A DNA stretch of 64,000 nucleotides from Paenibacillus monticola (GTDB lineage Bacteria; Bacillota; Bacilli; Paenibacillales; Paenibacillaceae). A program made the position numbers and the translations under genes. The DNA is taken from assembly GCF_009664975.1 (NCBI RefSeq), contig NZ_WJXB01000019.1, positions 1 through 64,000 on the forward strand, in the 5' to 3' direction. Under the pieces are notes generated by a model that was not told the DNA's origin, made no database searches, and saw only the letters and a program-made list of their open reading frames with translations. This document shows, in pieces, positions 42,101-51,328 of this stretch; the stretch's first letter is position 1; the number at the start of each line of letters is the position of its first letter.

Positions 42101-45100
42101 GCTCAGTTTGCCCGTATCTTGGGAGTTGCACAGATTGGCATACATGCTAATTTTTTCAATAGCGGTGGCGATTCCTTGCGAGCGATCCGTCTGGTCAGTG
42201 CCTTGAACGGAAAAATGGGTGCAAGCTTATCGCTTTCAGACCTCTACGAGCACGATACGGTGGAAAAAATGGCTGCCAAACTTATGGCTACTGTGGCCGG
42301 AGAGGGTTCGACGGTGCGTACACAAGTTGTAGAAGAGTTGGATAGTTTAAAAGGCAAATTGCTTAAAAACCTCCGCCTACAAGGAGAAGTCGAGGATATG
42401 TATCCATTGTCAGCGATTGAAAATGGCATGGTCTTCTATTATTTGAAGGATACAGAAAAGTTGGTTTACTACGAGCAGTTCGTATTTCGCATATGCTACC
42501 AGTCCTTCGATCGTGATCGCTTGAATCATGCTTGGGCATTGTTAGTCAACAAGCATGATATACTGCGTACCGTCTTCCACATGGAAGATTTCGAGCGTCC
42601 GATGGCAGTTGTTTATCGGGAACTGGAAAACGATCTGAAACATTTCGATCTTTCCAATTTGTATTTCGAGCAGCAGTCGGCTCATGTTCGTGAGTACATT
42701 GCCGAAGATCGCCGTCATTCGTTCGATTTATTGGAGCATCGTCCGTTGTGGAAGTTGCGCACGTTCTTATTAGATGAAGGAAATGTGACGTTCCTCTTCA
42801 TTTGCCATCACGCTCTGCTTGATGGCTGGAGTATCAACCAACTATTCATTGAGATGCATGAGATCTACAAGGCACTTGAGAACAATGAATCGTTCGTACC
42901 GAAGAAACTCGGGATCACGTACAAAGACAGTGTCATCGACGAGTTGGTGGAGACCCGAAACGAAGAGAACATCCGCTACTGGCAGGAAGAACTCGCGGGT
43001 TACCAGCGATTGGACTTCTCGGTGAAGACAGGGCCGAACAAGCCTGATCAGGTGGAACGGGTAACAAAGGTATATCACCTCGAAAGTAATCTGCTAGTGC
43101 AGTTGAATAAGGTGGCAAAGACGTACGACACCAGTGTGAAAAACATTTGCTTTGCCGGATATCTCTATGTGCTGAATCTGATCTCCTACGAGAAAGAACT
43201 GGTTGTGGGGTATCTCACTAACAATCGTCCTGTTCACGAAGATGGTGACCGCTTGCTTGGCTGTTTTCTGAATACGGTGCCTGTGCGAATGGAAGTGCCA
43301 CGTGGCAGGCGTTGGAGCGAGTTTTTGAAACAGGTGGATACCAAACTGTTGCAAGTGAAGCGTTATGAGCGCATGCCACTCTTTGAGGTAGCCAACGTCA
43401 TCGGTGAAAAGAGCGGTAATAAGAACCCGTTCTTTGATACGCTGTTCAACTTTATGGATTTTCACATCCTGAACGATTTTTCCCAGGAGATTGTCAATGA
43501 ATCTCTAGAAGTTGAGGGCCATCAAGATACGAATACGCTGTTTGACTTTATGTTAGACACCACGATGGGTCAGATGAAACTGACCTTGCGTTACACTTCC
43601 ACGGTGTTTGGTGAAGGCGTGGATGACAAGCTCTGCGCGTACTTCGTTCGCTTCCTGCAATGCATGATTGAAAATCCAGAGTCAAAAATGGATCGAGATT
43701 TTATTTTGTTGCCAGAAGAGCGTGAGCAAGTACTGTTTGGCTTCAACGATACCCAAGTTACATACGCTTCGGAAACCTTGATCCACCAATTGTTCGAACA
43801 GCGTGTGATCGAAACACCAGATGTGCTGGCTGTTGATGACGGAAGAATTAAGTTGACTTACGGAGAACTGAACGCTCGGGCGAATCAGATGGCCTACGTG
43901 TTACGCCAACAAGGCATTGAACCTAATCAGTTCGTCGGGATATATTTGACCCGCTCTGTGGAGATGATCGTAAGCGTCCTCGCCGTATTGAAAGCAGGCG
44001 GTGCCTATATTCCATTACAGTTGACGTTGCCAGATGCGCGTTTGCTGCACATCTTGCGCGTGTTACAGGTCAAGTCGTTGATTACGGATCAGTCCGTGGA
44101 GAGGTTGCAAGCACAATTGTCCGATTTGAAACACCTGCTGGTACCGCAGGAGATGGACCATACTATACCGTCAGATAATCTCACGCTTGTGAACAACTCA
44201 GACGATATCGCCTATACCATTTTCACATCTGGTTCGACGGGTCAGCCAAAGGGCGTCATCGTGAAACATCAACCGGTGATCAACTTGATAGAGTGGGTAA
44301 ATGGTAAGTTCCAAGTCGGTCAAGGTGACAAACTGCTGTTTGTCACCTCGCTGAGTTTTGATCTGTCCGTGTATGATATCTTTGGAATTCTCGCTGCAGG
44401 TGCGACAGTTCGCTTGTCAGCCGAGGAAGAGATCGGTGAGCCAGAGCGATTGCTCAACATCATCCGTAAAGAAGGCATTACGTTCTGGGATTCAGCACCA
44501 CAAGCATTGATGCAACTCGTACCATTCTTTGAGGGTGTGGCTGTTGATTCGAAATTGCGCCTTGTCTTCCTGTCGGGTGACTGGATTCCTGTCAAACTGC
44601 CCAGCCAACTTCAGGCACACTTCCCGGGGTTACAGGTGGTCGGGCTCGGTGGGGCAACAGAAGCCACGGTCTGGTCGAACTATTTTCCAGTGGAGCAAGT
44701 CGGTCCTAGCTGGAATTCAATTCCGTATGGCAAGCCAATCCAAAATGCGAAGTACTACGTACTGGATGCAGACCTCAAACTATGCCCAGTCGGCGTGCCT
44801 GGTGAACTCTACATCGGTGGGGAAGTGCTGGCTGCACGATATACAGATCCAGAATTGACGGCACAGAAATTCCTACCATCTCCGTTTACTATAGGCGAGT
44901 TCATTTACAAGACGGGTGACAGCGCGCGCTGGTTCGTAGACGGCAACTTGGAGTTCCTTGGCCGCCATGATGATCAAGTGAAGATCCGTGGCTTCCGAAT
45001 CGAAATCGGGGAGATTGAGAGCCACCTCGTGAAGCACCATCTGATTACAGAAGCGGTTGTAACTGCACATGGTGATGAGCGTGGGGATAAATACCTCGTC

Positions 45101-48100
45101 GGCTACTTGGTCGCTGATGAACAGCTTGACATGCAGGAAGTGCGTGTGTTCCTCGCTCAAGCACTCCCGTCTTACATGATCCCAGCCTCACTTGTCCAAC
45201 TCGAACGTATCCCGGTCAGCGCGAACGGCAAAGTGGACAAAAAAGCGTTCCCTGAAGTTAATGATTTTCTTTTGGGCGCGCAGGAGGTCATGGCACCATG
45301 TAACGAGATGGAAGAAAAGCTTGTTGCGATTTGGCAGGATGTGCTCGCAACTCATGAACCGTTTGGCGTACATACCAACTATTTCGAGGTTGGCGGTAAC
45401 TCGCTCAACGCTGCAACGTTGGTTTCGAAGATTCGCAAAGAGTTCCAGACGGAACTCTTGCTTCAGGAATTTTTCCGTTCGCCAACTATTTCTGAACTAG
45501 TGCAGTTGCTTATGGAAAAAGTGCCAGAAACGACTACAGACGACGCATCAGTGCTGCCGCTGGTGCCTGTGGCTGAATCGAATTACTATCCGTTGTCATC
45601 TGCACAGACCCGAGTTTACATCTTGAATCAGTTCGATCCAGAGAGCACGTACTATAACGCTACCATCGTCATGAAGATAGATGGTGGTCCTGTTGATCTA
45701 ATGCGCTGTGAATCGGTATTCCGCCAGTTGGTGGAGCGCCACGAATCACTGCGTACCCTCTTTTTGTTCGTAAATGGTCAGCCTGTGCAACAGGTGGTCT
45801 GTGCGAGTGAAGTTCCAGTGCAAATGGAAGTGATCGAAGCGCTCGGAGCGGATGATTTCAACTTAAACGCAAAGATCGAGTGGTTCGTGCGTCCGTTTGA
45901 CCTCACCCGAGCGCCGCTGTTCCGTGTCGGGTTGATCCGACGAGCGACAGACAGCTATTTGTTCGTGATCGACATGCATCATATCATCTCGGACGGAACT
46001 TCGATGGCTGTGCTCGTCCGCGAATTCGTCTCATTGTATGAAGGACTAACATTGCCCGATCTACGAGTGCAGTACAAAGACTACGCCGATTGGCAGAATA
46101 AGTTACTCGAAACGGACGAACTGAAACGCCAAGAGCAGTACTGGCTTCAAAAGTTTAAGATGGGTGTTCCTGTCTTGAACTTGCCGACAGACGAGCCGCG
46201 TCCAGAGATGAAAACGGTAGAGGGTCGACGTCTCACTTTTAAGGCCGACGAAGTGCTGACAGCGAAACTCCAAGGACTGGCGAAACAGACGAACGCTTCG
46301 CTGTTCATGGTGTTGCTGGCGGCTTACAATGTGTTTCTGCACAAGCTGACGGGTCAGGAAGAGATTGTCGTCGGTACAGCGGTTGCCAATCGTAAACACG
46401 AAGATCTAAATGATCAGATGGGCGTATTTATCAACACGCTTGCTTTATATAATCGTCCACTCAGAGAGATGTCGTTCCTCGACTTCCTCGCGAAGACTTC
46501 CAAACATGTATTTGAAGCGTTTGAGAATCAAGACTATCCATTTGACCTGCTTGTTGAGCGTTTAGGGTTGGAACGCGACCCATCGCGCAGCCCGCTGTTC
46601 GACACGTTATTCATCTTGCAAAATGCTTATAACACAGATGTTAAATCGAGTTCGTTCACGTTTGCGCCTTATGAGTATCAGACCATGACGGCGAAGTTTG
46701 ACCTCTTCTTAGAAGCTTGGGAACGAAATGGGGATATTGAGTTCAATCTGGAATATGCGACTCGTCTCTTCAGGTCTGAGACAGTCGAGAAGATGAGCAA
46801 GCAATTCCTCTATTTATTAGAAGAAATCAGTCGTGCTCCAGAACAAAAGCTGCTGGAATTATCGTTGGAGATCAAACACTCACGTCAGATTGTCTCGTTT
46901 ACTGAGCAGGATATTCTGGCCTTTGCGAAGCTTTCCCACGATATCAACCCGCTTCATGTGGATGCTGAGTACGCACGGAAAACGCCATATGGGGGTTCCC
47001 TTGTCCATGGTGTGCTCGGTACGTTGACGGTTTTACAACAACACTTGAATCCGGGTATGCAGGAATCGTTGTACTTACACTCCTTGAAAGTTCGCTTTAG
47101 CGGACCATTGAAAGTCGGAAATGTGTACGAGTCGGAGTTGTGTTCTACGGACGGCTCGCATGCGAAACTCGCAATTTATGAACACGATGAGACCTTGTTT
47201 GAAATCGACGTGAGTTATAAACGAGTGCCTCGTCAACGGTATAGTCTCAACTATACCGCGGCATCCGTTTCGTCAAATGTTTCCGATCTGGAAAAGGATG
47301 GACTGGCAACATTCTCGAACGCTGGGCAATACAGTCTGAATGCCTCCACTTTGGCCGAGACGTTCCTATTGCAACCCCAACTGACTTCGATCATCTGGAC
47401 AAGCTATTGTGTCGGGATGTTGGCACCTGGGCGTCAAGCGTTGTTCACAGGCTTGGAATTGGACTTTTTGCCAAATGTACCTGAAAAAGCACAGCAAGCA
47501 ACGGTTATCTCCTACATAGTGAATACAGATCAGTTCGATGCACAACTCGGTTCGCTGTCTGTAATAGGCACGATTTTTGCAAGTGGTACGATGCTTGGCA
47601 ATGTTCGGCTGGAGAGCTTTGTGCGTCCCCGCCCACGACAATATAGGCTGGAAGAGTTCGCGTCTCATGGTCGCATCCCATCTGGACGAGATTTTGATGG
47701 ACAGGTGGTGGTGGTAACAGGTGCGAGCCGTGGATTGGGTGCGAATCTGGCTAAGTTATTTGCTACTCAAGGGGCCAAGGTCGTGATTAACTACCGCAGC
47801 AGCCTCTTCGAAGCCCAAACCATTCAAGATGAATTGGTAGCAGCGGGTGCAGAGGTGATGATCGTCCAAGGCGATATCACCCGTCAAGAAGATTGTGGAC
47901 ATCTGCTCACGGAAACGCTCAAACGATTCGGACGAGTGGATCTTGTTGTCAACAACGCATTCGATTTTATCGTCAAGCGCGGTTGGAATACGATTCTGTT
48001 TGATGAATTCCAAGTTTCTGTCTCCAATGCTCTGCGCATGGTCTTCCAGATGGCAAAGGCATTCTTGTCGGAATTGGAACGTACAGCAGGTATGATGTTG

Positions 48101-51100
48101 ACGATCTCTTCTAATTACGTCGATATGCCAGAGGAAGGTTTCGTAGAGTACGTGACTGCGAAATCGGCTATTGAGGGCTTGATGAAATCGTTGTCTCGTG
48201 AGTTCCGTCACGTGAAACAGGCTGTGATTCGTCCACAAAAGTTCCTCTCTGATCAGACAATCACCAACGTCAGTGAGCAATATCTCCCATCGCCATTGGA
48301 TGTGATAGCTGATGTGTATGACTTTGTGATAGCGATTCGTGAGGCGCAAGGTTCGTATTTCCTGTACGAGCGTGGACAACAGTCGAGCGAACAGGTGGAA
48401 ACAACAGAGGAAGCAGGTACAAGTGGCTCTGCCTCTACGATTTTTGCCGTCGCATCGACGTTTACTGCAGATACTCTCCGTCCGCATATGGCATGGTGGG
48501 GAACGCAGTTTGGGTTCGAACTCGATGTGCAGTTTGCGCCGTACAACCAAGTCTTCCAAGAACTGCTTGATGATAAGAGTCTGCTATCGACGAACAAGGG
48601 TGTGAATGCCCTCCTCGTACGCTTTGAGGATTGGATTCGCGATGATACATCTTCTGATGACGCGCGTTGTCGCAGTCTGGAGGCAAACTATGAGCAACTT
48701 ACCGTGATTTTGAAGCAAAAAACGTTCCAAGCCCCATTGCTCGTTGCTCTGTTCCCAGTATCGAGACACCTTGGGCTCAGCACGGAGATCTTGGTCAAAT
48801 TTAATCAGTTGAACGAGCGTTGGAAAGCATTCATTCAAGAACTTGAGTACGCAACCCTTATCGACTGCACAACACTGGCTGATGAGTACCAGATCCAGGA
48901 GATGTTCGATGCGAAAACTGATCGTGAAGGTCATGTGCCATTCACAAACGATTTTTCCGCAACGGTAGCCACAGCGATCGTACGTAAGATCATCGCTTTG
49001 AAACAGCCAATTTTCAAGGTGATCGCACTGGATTGTGACAACACGCTCTGGCGTGGTGTCTGTGGAGAAGAGGGAGCATTGGGTGTGCAGGTAGAGGCAC
49101 CATACCATTACCTACAACGCTTCCTGGTGGAGAAGTACAATGAAGGCATGATTCTGACTTTGGTCTCGAAAAACAACGAAGCCGACGTGATGGAAGTCTT
49201 CGAGAAAAATCCACAGATGATCTTGAAGAAGGAACATATTGCAGCATGGCGGATCAATTGGCAGGCAAAGTCCGAGAACGTCCGTGAACTCGCTCACGAG
49301 TTAAACGTAGGCGTGGACAGCTTTGTACTTCTTGATGATAACACTGTTGAAACCCATGAGATGATGCAGAATTTGCCGGAAGTCCTCGCTCTACAATTGC
49401 CAGAGAACGCAGATAACATTCCAGCATTCCTACGCCACGTCTGGGCGTTCGACCGAGCAAAAGTAACAGAGGAAGACCGTAAGCGCAGCGCCATGTACGT
49501 GACAGAGCGTAAACGCAAAGAATTACAAGCGGACGTCTTGTCACTCGACCATTATTTGGAGAGTCTGCAGTTAAAAGTGAGCTTTCAACCGATCGAAGCA
49601 AATCACATCCCGCGTGCGTCGCAATTGACGTTCCGTACGAATCAGTTCAACTTAAGCACAATCCGTCGCACGGAGGAAGAGTTGACTGAGTGGTTGCAAG
49701 CGCCTAATGCGAACGGATGGATCGTCGAGGTAGCCGATCGTTTTGGCGATTACGGGCTAGTCGGTGTGATCCTCACCAAGGAAGTGAATGAGACACTGGA
49801 AATTGACACGTTCCTGCTCAGTTGCCGTGTGTTGGGGCGCAAAGTCGAACAGGCGATCTTGGGGGTTCTTCGCAGGTTCTGTCTTGAAAAGGGATTGCAG
49901 TCGCTAAAAGCTGATTTCTATCCAACTGCGAAGAATCGACCATTCCTCGAATTCCTGCAAAAAGCACCCTGGAAAGAATCACATCGTTCCGAAGTGTGCA
50001 GGACTTACTTGACACTCGTGTCGGATGTGAGCGAAATGCTTCCAGCGATTGAAATTCTCGATAGAAAGTTGCTTCCATCCGAGGAAGAGCAGCAAGAGAA
50101 GCATCAGATTGTGCTCGCGTTCGATCACATCGGTGTCGCCGTGACAGACATGGACGAAGCCATTACCAGGTATCAAGCTCTGGGTTACCAATGTGGTCCC
50201 ATCTTCGAGGAAGAGACGCAGCTCTCGAAACTGGTCATGTGTACGAAAGCAGACTCTGACAACATTGAGTTGGTCGCACCGATGGATGAAACCTCGCCGA
50301 CGCTTGGTATTCTCGTGAAAAACGGCGATAACTCGCCTTATCACCTCTGTTACCGTGTGCAGGATACCAAGACATTCCTGACATTCCTATCCAGTTGGCA
50401 AGTGGAGTACCAAGTAGTCAGCGATCTGCAACCAGTCAAAATATTCGGCGAAAAATTAGTCATGTTCGTCTATGTCAAGGATGTCGGCTTGATTGAATTG
50501 CTTGAAGATGCTGAGTTCACAAAGGCACCGGCAGTGTCAGAAGTCGCTATGATCAAGACGGTTACCCGCATGGCAGTGACCGATTTGTATTCGACACAGG
50601 CTTTCTTTAAAGCGCTTGGCTATAGCCAAGCGAATGATCTGCAAGCTGTAGATCACCGGGTGCGCCTGAGCAGACCAGGTTCTGGCGTGTTGGAACTGTT
50701 TGTTTCTACGATTCCAGCAGAGCGAGAACACTTCGGAGTAAATGGTCCGCATCTCTACGAAGTACTTTTAGGAGAGCTGAAGTCTATTCGTGAACCCGTA
50801 ACTCAAGGGAGCCCTGAATGGCGTGTTACGTTGCTGAATGAAGACCGCTTGATGCACCGTTCATACTGGTTGCCACTCCAATATGCAACTGGTCAGAAGC
50901 TGACTTCGTTGCCAGTGTATCTCACGGCAACCCCTGAGAATACGGAGAAGCCTATAACCGTCTCTTACGAGTCACCGAAAAACGAGATGGAGAAGCACTT
51001 GTTGAAACTTTGGGAGAACACCTTGCACTTAAGTCAGAAGGGCATCAACGTGGGCACGAAAGACAACTTTTTCAAAGTCGGCGGCAGTTCGCTCGCTCTG

Positions 51101-51328
51101 ATCCAAGTGAACGGCAAGTTACAAGAAGAATTTGGGCTGGATATTCCAGTTGTTAAGATGTTCCAGTATCCGACGATCCAAGCTTTAGCAGCATTTCTGA
51201 TCGAGCAGATGGATGGAAGCCCTCAAGTTGCTGCTGCACAAGTAGAGATAGAACGCACGGAGACGATGGATAAAGGTAAAAAGACCATGAAACAAACCCT
51301 GCAAAAGCTCAACAGGAGGTCCAAATGA
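39161..51328 (+). CDS. NRPS with a fused A-less module: C-A-T-C-A-T-C-MaoC-SDR-FkbH-VOC-VOC-T
   Basis: 4055 residues. C1 (16-440; HHILYDG at 139). A1 (455-960; code by eye D-V-W-H-Y-S-L-I-D, Ser-like). T1 (S1005). C2 (1079-1520; HHALLDG at 1216). A2 (1540-2035; code D-L-Y-D-F-S-L-V-W, Cys-like but uncertain). T2 (S2081). C3 (2141-2560; HHIISDG at 2273). MaoC/hot-dog (2575-2690; D2594, H2599 in DINPLHVD) with a second hot-dog-like half to 2840. SDR (2846-3050; TGASRGLG, YVTAK at 2997-3001). FkbH-type N-domain (3090-3270) and HAD (DxD at 3291/3293). Two VOC/glyoxalase-like halves (3651-3920). T3 (S3977). C3 has no A partner; FkbH probably loads T3 with a glyceryl-type unit. Confidence 0.92.
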   Translation: MSMSRKLDRKNVQDIIALTPLQEGMLFHYLEDPQSDSYFEQLCLHLAGGVNEEWVNSAWNEVVRANEMLRTTFRWDKVGQPLQIILNDRKFEMAIVETEELEAVKRLDRECKFDLSEIPFRVTLVKLPDEKYALLISNHHILYDGWSTGILLREFLGAYHRLSNGVTLQLPQKMSFKSFIQYLQSQNKEQEKAFWTHYLEEFHSPSILKVTNGTTADADIKTVELSMSAEQFAQMEAFCFTQNITLASLLYTAWGLMLQRYTNSQDVVFGTTVSGREAQVDGIEEMVGLFINTLPLRLKSTGDTSVRTLLGQVAHDLQERGEFMSSSLTEIKSYSGAKIHESLFNSIVVLENYPLDKLLIEGQEGLHVESYSIFEQTNFALTLNLVADECLHAVLSYASELYTEEFASTMLQHFAELLTQIIDSAGQVNIKELVLVRDEELQRLASFNDTNAPYDVEKTLPQVFEETVARYGDLEAVVSEIGHLTFTKLNEKANQLARVLRAKGVTNDSIVGLMVERSLEMIVGIWAIVKAGGAYLPLDHKFPDDRLHHMLEDSQCSLLLTQEHLLERLAFEGEILNLEQDELYTGDNSNLEVISKPHDLAYVIYTSGSTGLPKGTLIEQHSLINRLQWMQSHTAIGTGDTLLQKTAYTFDVSVWELFWWAFQGARVAMLAPGAEKDPAVLLQAIENYGVTTIHFVPSMLQGFLDYISSTHQGSKLSQLCQVYTSGEALGVHQVKRWYELVPKHAQGTATRLINLYGPTEATIDVSYFECTPDLDADRTPIGKPVHNTQLLVLSDDGQVQPIGVPGELYIAGVQLARGYLNRPELTAERFVAHPFVKGEHAYRTGDMARWLPEGNLDFLGRIDHQVKVRGYRIELGEIEAALFAKSEIREAVALTKLEDDGSNRINIYYVADRELTNAELREYLSLRLPDYMLPSTFTRIDSIPLTASGKTDRKALLMLETFLEETFYVEPRTELEMNIAAQFARILGVAQIGIHANFFNSGGDSLRAIRLVSALNGKMGASLSLSDLYEHDTVEKMAAKLMATVAGEGSTVRTQVVEELDSLKGKLLKNLRLQGEVEDMYPLSAIENGMVFYYLKDTEKLVYYEQFVFRICYQSFDRDRLNHAWALLVNKHDILRTVFHMEDFERPMAVVYRELENDLKHFDLSNLYFEQQSAHVREYIAEDRRHSFDLLEHRPLWKLRTFLLDEGNVTFLFICHHALLDGWSINQLFIEMHEIYKALENNESFVPKKLGITYKDSVIDELVETRNEENIRYWQEELAGYQRLDFSVKTGPNKPDQVERVTKVYHLESNLLVQLNKVAKTYDTSVKNICFAGYLYVLNLISYEKELVVGYLTNNRPVHEDGDRLLGCFLNTVPVRMEVPRGRRWSEFLKQVDTKLLQVKRYERMPLFEVANVIGEKSGNKNPFFDTLFNFMDFHILNDFSQEIVNESLEVEGHQDTNTLFDFMLDTTMGQMKLTLRYTSTVFGEGVDDKLCAYFVRFLQCMIENPESKMDRDFILLPEEREQVLFGFNDTQVTYASETLIHQLFEQRVIETPDVLAVDDGRIKLTYGELNARANQMAYVLRQQGIEPNQFVGIYLTRSVEMIVSVLAVLKAGGAYIPLQLTLPDARLLHILRVLQVKSLITDQSVERLQAQLSDLKHLLVPQEMDHTIPSDNLTLVNNSDDIAYTIFTSGSTGQPKGVIVKHQPVINLIEWVNGKFQVGQGDKLLFVTSLSFDLSVYDIFGILAAGATVRLSAEEEIGEPERLLNIIRKEGITFWDSAPQALMQLVPFFEGVAVDSKLRLVFLSGDWIPVKLPSQLQAHFPGLQVVGLGGATEATVWSNYFPVEQVGPSWNSIPYGKPIQNAKYYVLDADLKLCPVGVPGELYIGGEVLAARYTDPELTAQKFLPSPFTIGEFIYKTGDSARWFVDGNLEFLGRHDDQVKIRGFRIEIGEIESHLVKHHLITEAVVTAHGDERGDKYLVGYLVADEQLDMQEVRVFLAQALPSYMIPASLVQLERIPVSANGKVDKKAFPEVNDFLLGAQEVMAPCNEMEEKLVAIWQDVLATHEPFGVHTNYFEVGGNSLNAATLVSKIRKEFQTELLLQEFFRSPTISELVQLLMEKVPETTTDDASVLPLVPVAESNYYPLSSAQTRVYILNQFDPESTYYNATIVMKIDGGPVDLMRCESVFRQLVERHESLRTLFLFVNGQPVQQVVCASEVPVQMEVIEALGADDFNLNAKIEWFVRPFDLTRAPLFRVGLIRRATDSYLFVIDMHHIISDGTSMAVLVREFVSLYEGLTLPDLRVQYKDYADWQNKLLETDELKRQEQYWLQKFKMGVPVLNLPTDEPRPEMKTVEGRRLTFKADEVLTAKLQGLAKQTNASLFMVLLAAYNVFLHKLTGQEEIVVGTAVANRKHEDLNDQMGVFINTLALYNRPLREMSFLDFLAKTSKHVFEAFENQDYPFDLLVERLGLERDPSRSPLFDTLFILQNAYNTDVKSSSFTFAPYEYQTMTAKFDLFLEAWERNGDIEFNLEYATRLFRSETVEKMSKQFLYLLEEISRAPEQKLLELSLEIKHSRQIVSFTEQDILAFAKLSHDINPLHVDAEYARKTPYGGSLVHGVLGTLTVLQQHLNPGMQESLYLHSLKVRFSGPLKVGNVYESELCSTDGSHAKLAIYEHDETLFEIDVSYKRVPRQRYSLNYTAASVSSNVSDLEKDGLATFSNAGQYSLNASTLAETFLLQPQLTSIIWTSYCVGMLAPGRQALFTGLELDFLPNVPEKAQQATVISYIVNTDQFDAQLGSLSVIGTIFASGTMLGNVRLESFVRPRPRQYRLEEFASHGRIPSGRDFDGQVVVVTGASRGLGANLAKLFATQGAKVVINYRSSLFEAQTIQDELVAAGAEVMIVQGDITRQEDCGHLLTETLKRFGRVDLVVNNAFDFIVKRGWNTILFDEFQVSVSNALRMVFQMAKAFLSELERTAGMMLTISSNYVDMPEEGFVEYVTAKSAIEGLMKSLSREFRHVKQAVIRPQKFLSDQTITNVSEQYLPSPLDVIADVYDFVIAIREAQGSYFLYERGQQSSEQVETTEEAGTSGSASTIFAVASTFTADTLRPHMAWWGTQFGFELDVQFAPYNQVFQELLDDKSLLSTNKGVNALLVRFEDWIRDDTSSDDARCRSLEANYEQLTVILKQKTFQAPLLVALFPVSRHLGLSTEILVKFNQLNERWKAFIQELEYATLIDCTTLADEYQIQEMFDAKTDREGHVPFTNDFSATVATAIVRKIIALKQPIFKVIALDCDNTLWRGVCGEEGALGVQVEAPYHYLQRFLVEKYNEGMILTLVSKNNEADVMEVFEKNPQMILKKEHIAAWRINWQAKSENVRELAHELNVGVDSFVLLDDNTVETHEMMQNLPEVLALQLPENADNIPAFLRHVWAFDRAKVTEEDRKRSAMYVTERKRKELQADVLSLDHYLESLQLKVSFQPIEANHIPRASQLTFRTNQFNLSTIRRTEEELTEWLQAPNANGWIVEVADRFGDYGLVGVILTKEVNETLEIDTFLLSCRVLGRKVEQAILGVLRRFCLEKGLQSLKADFYPTAKNRPFLEFLQKAPWKESHRSEVCRTYLTLVSDVSEMLPAIEILDRKLLPSEEEQQEKHQIVLAFDHIGVAVTDMDEAITRYQALGYQCGPIFEEETQLSKLVMCTKADSDNIELVAPMDETSPTLGILVKNGDNSPYHLCYRVQDTKTFLTFLSSWQVEYQVVSDLQPVKIFGEKLVMFVYVKDVGLIELLEDAEFTKAPAVSEVAMIKTVTRMAVTDLYSTQAFFKALGYSQANDLQAVDHRVRLSRPGSGVLELFVSTIPAEREHFGVNGPHLYEVLLGELKSIREPVTQGSPEWRVTLLNEDRLMHRSYWLPLQYATGQKLTSLPVYLTATPENTEKPITVSYESPKNEMEKHLLKLWENTLHLSQKGINVGTKDNFFKVGGSSLALIQVNGKLQEEFGLDIPVVKMFQYPTIQALAAFLIEQMDGSPQVAAAQVEIERTETMDKGKKTMKQTLQKLNRRSK

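Noticed and set aside
38018..51000. Many minus-strand frames opposite the NRPS/PKS genes
   Set aside because: They are shadows of strongly coding plus-strand frames with clear domain motifs and have no ribosome binding sites.
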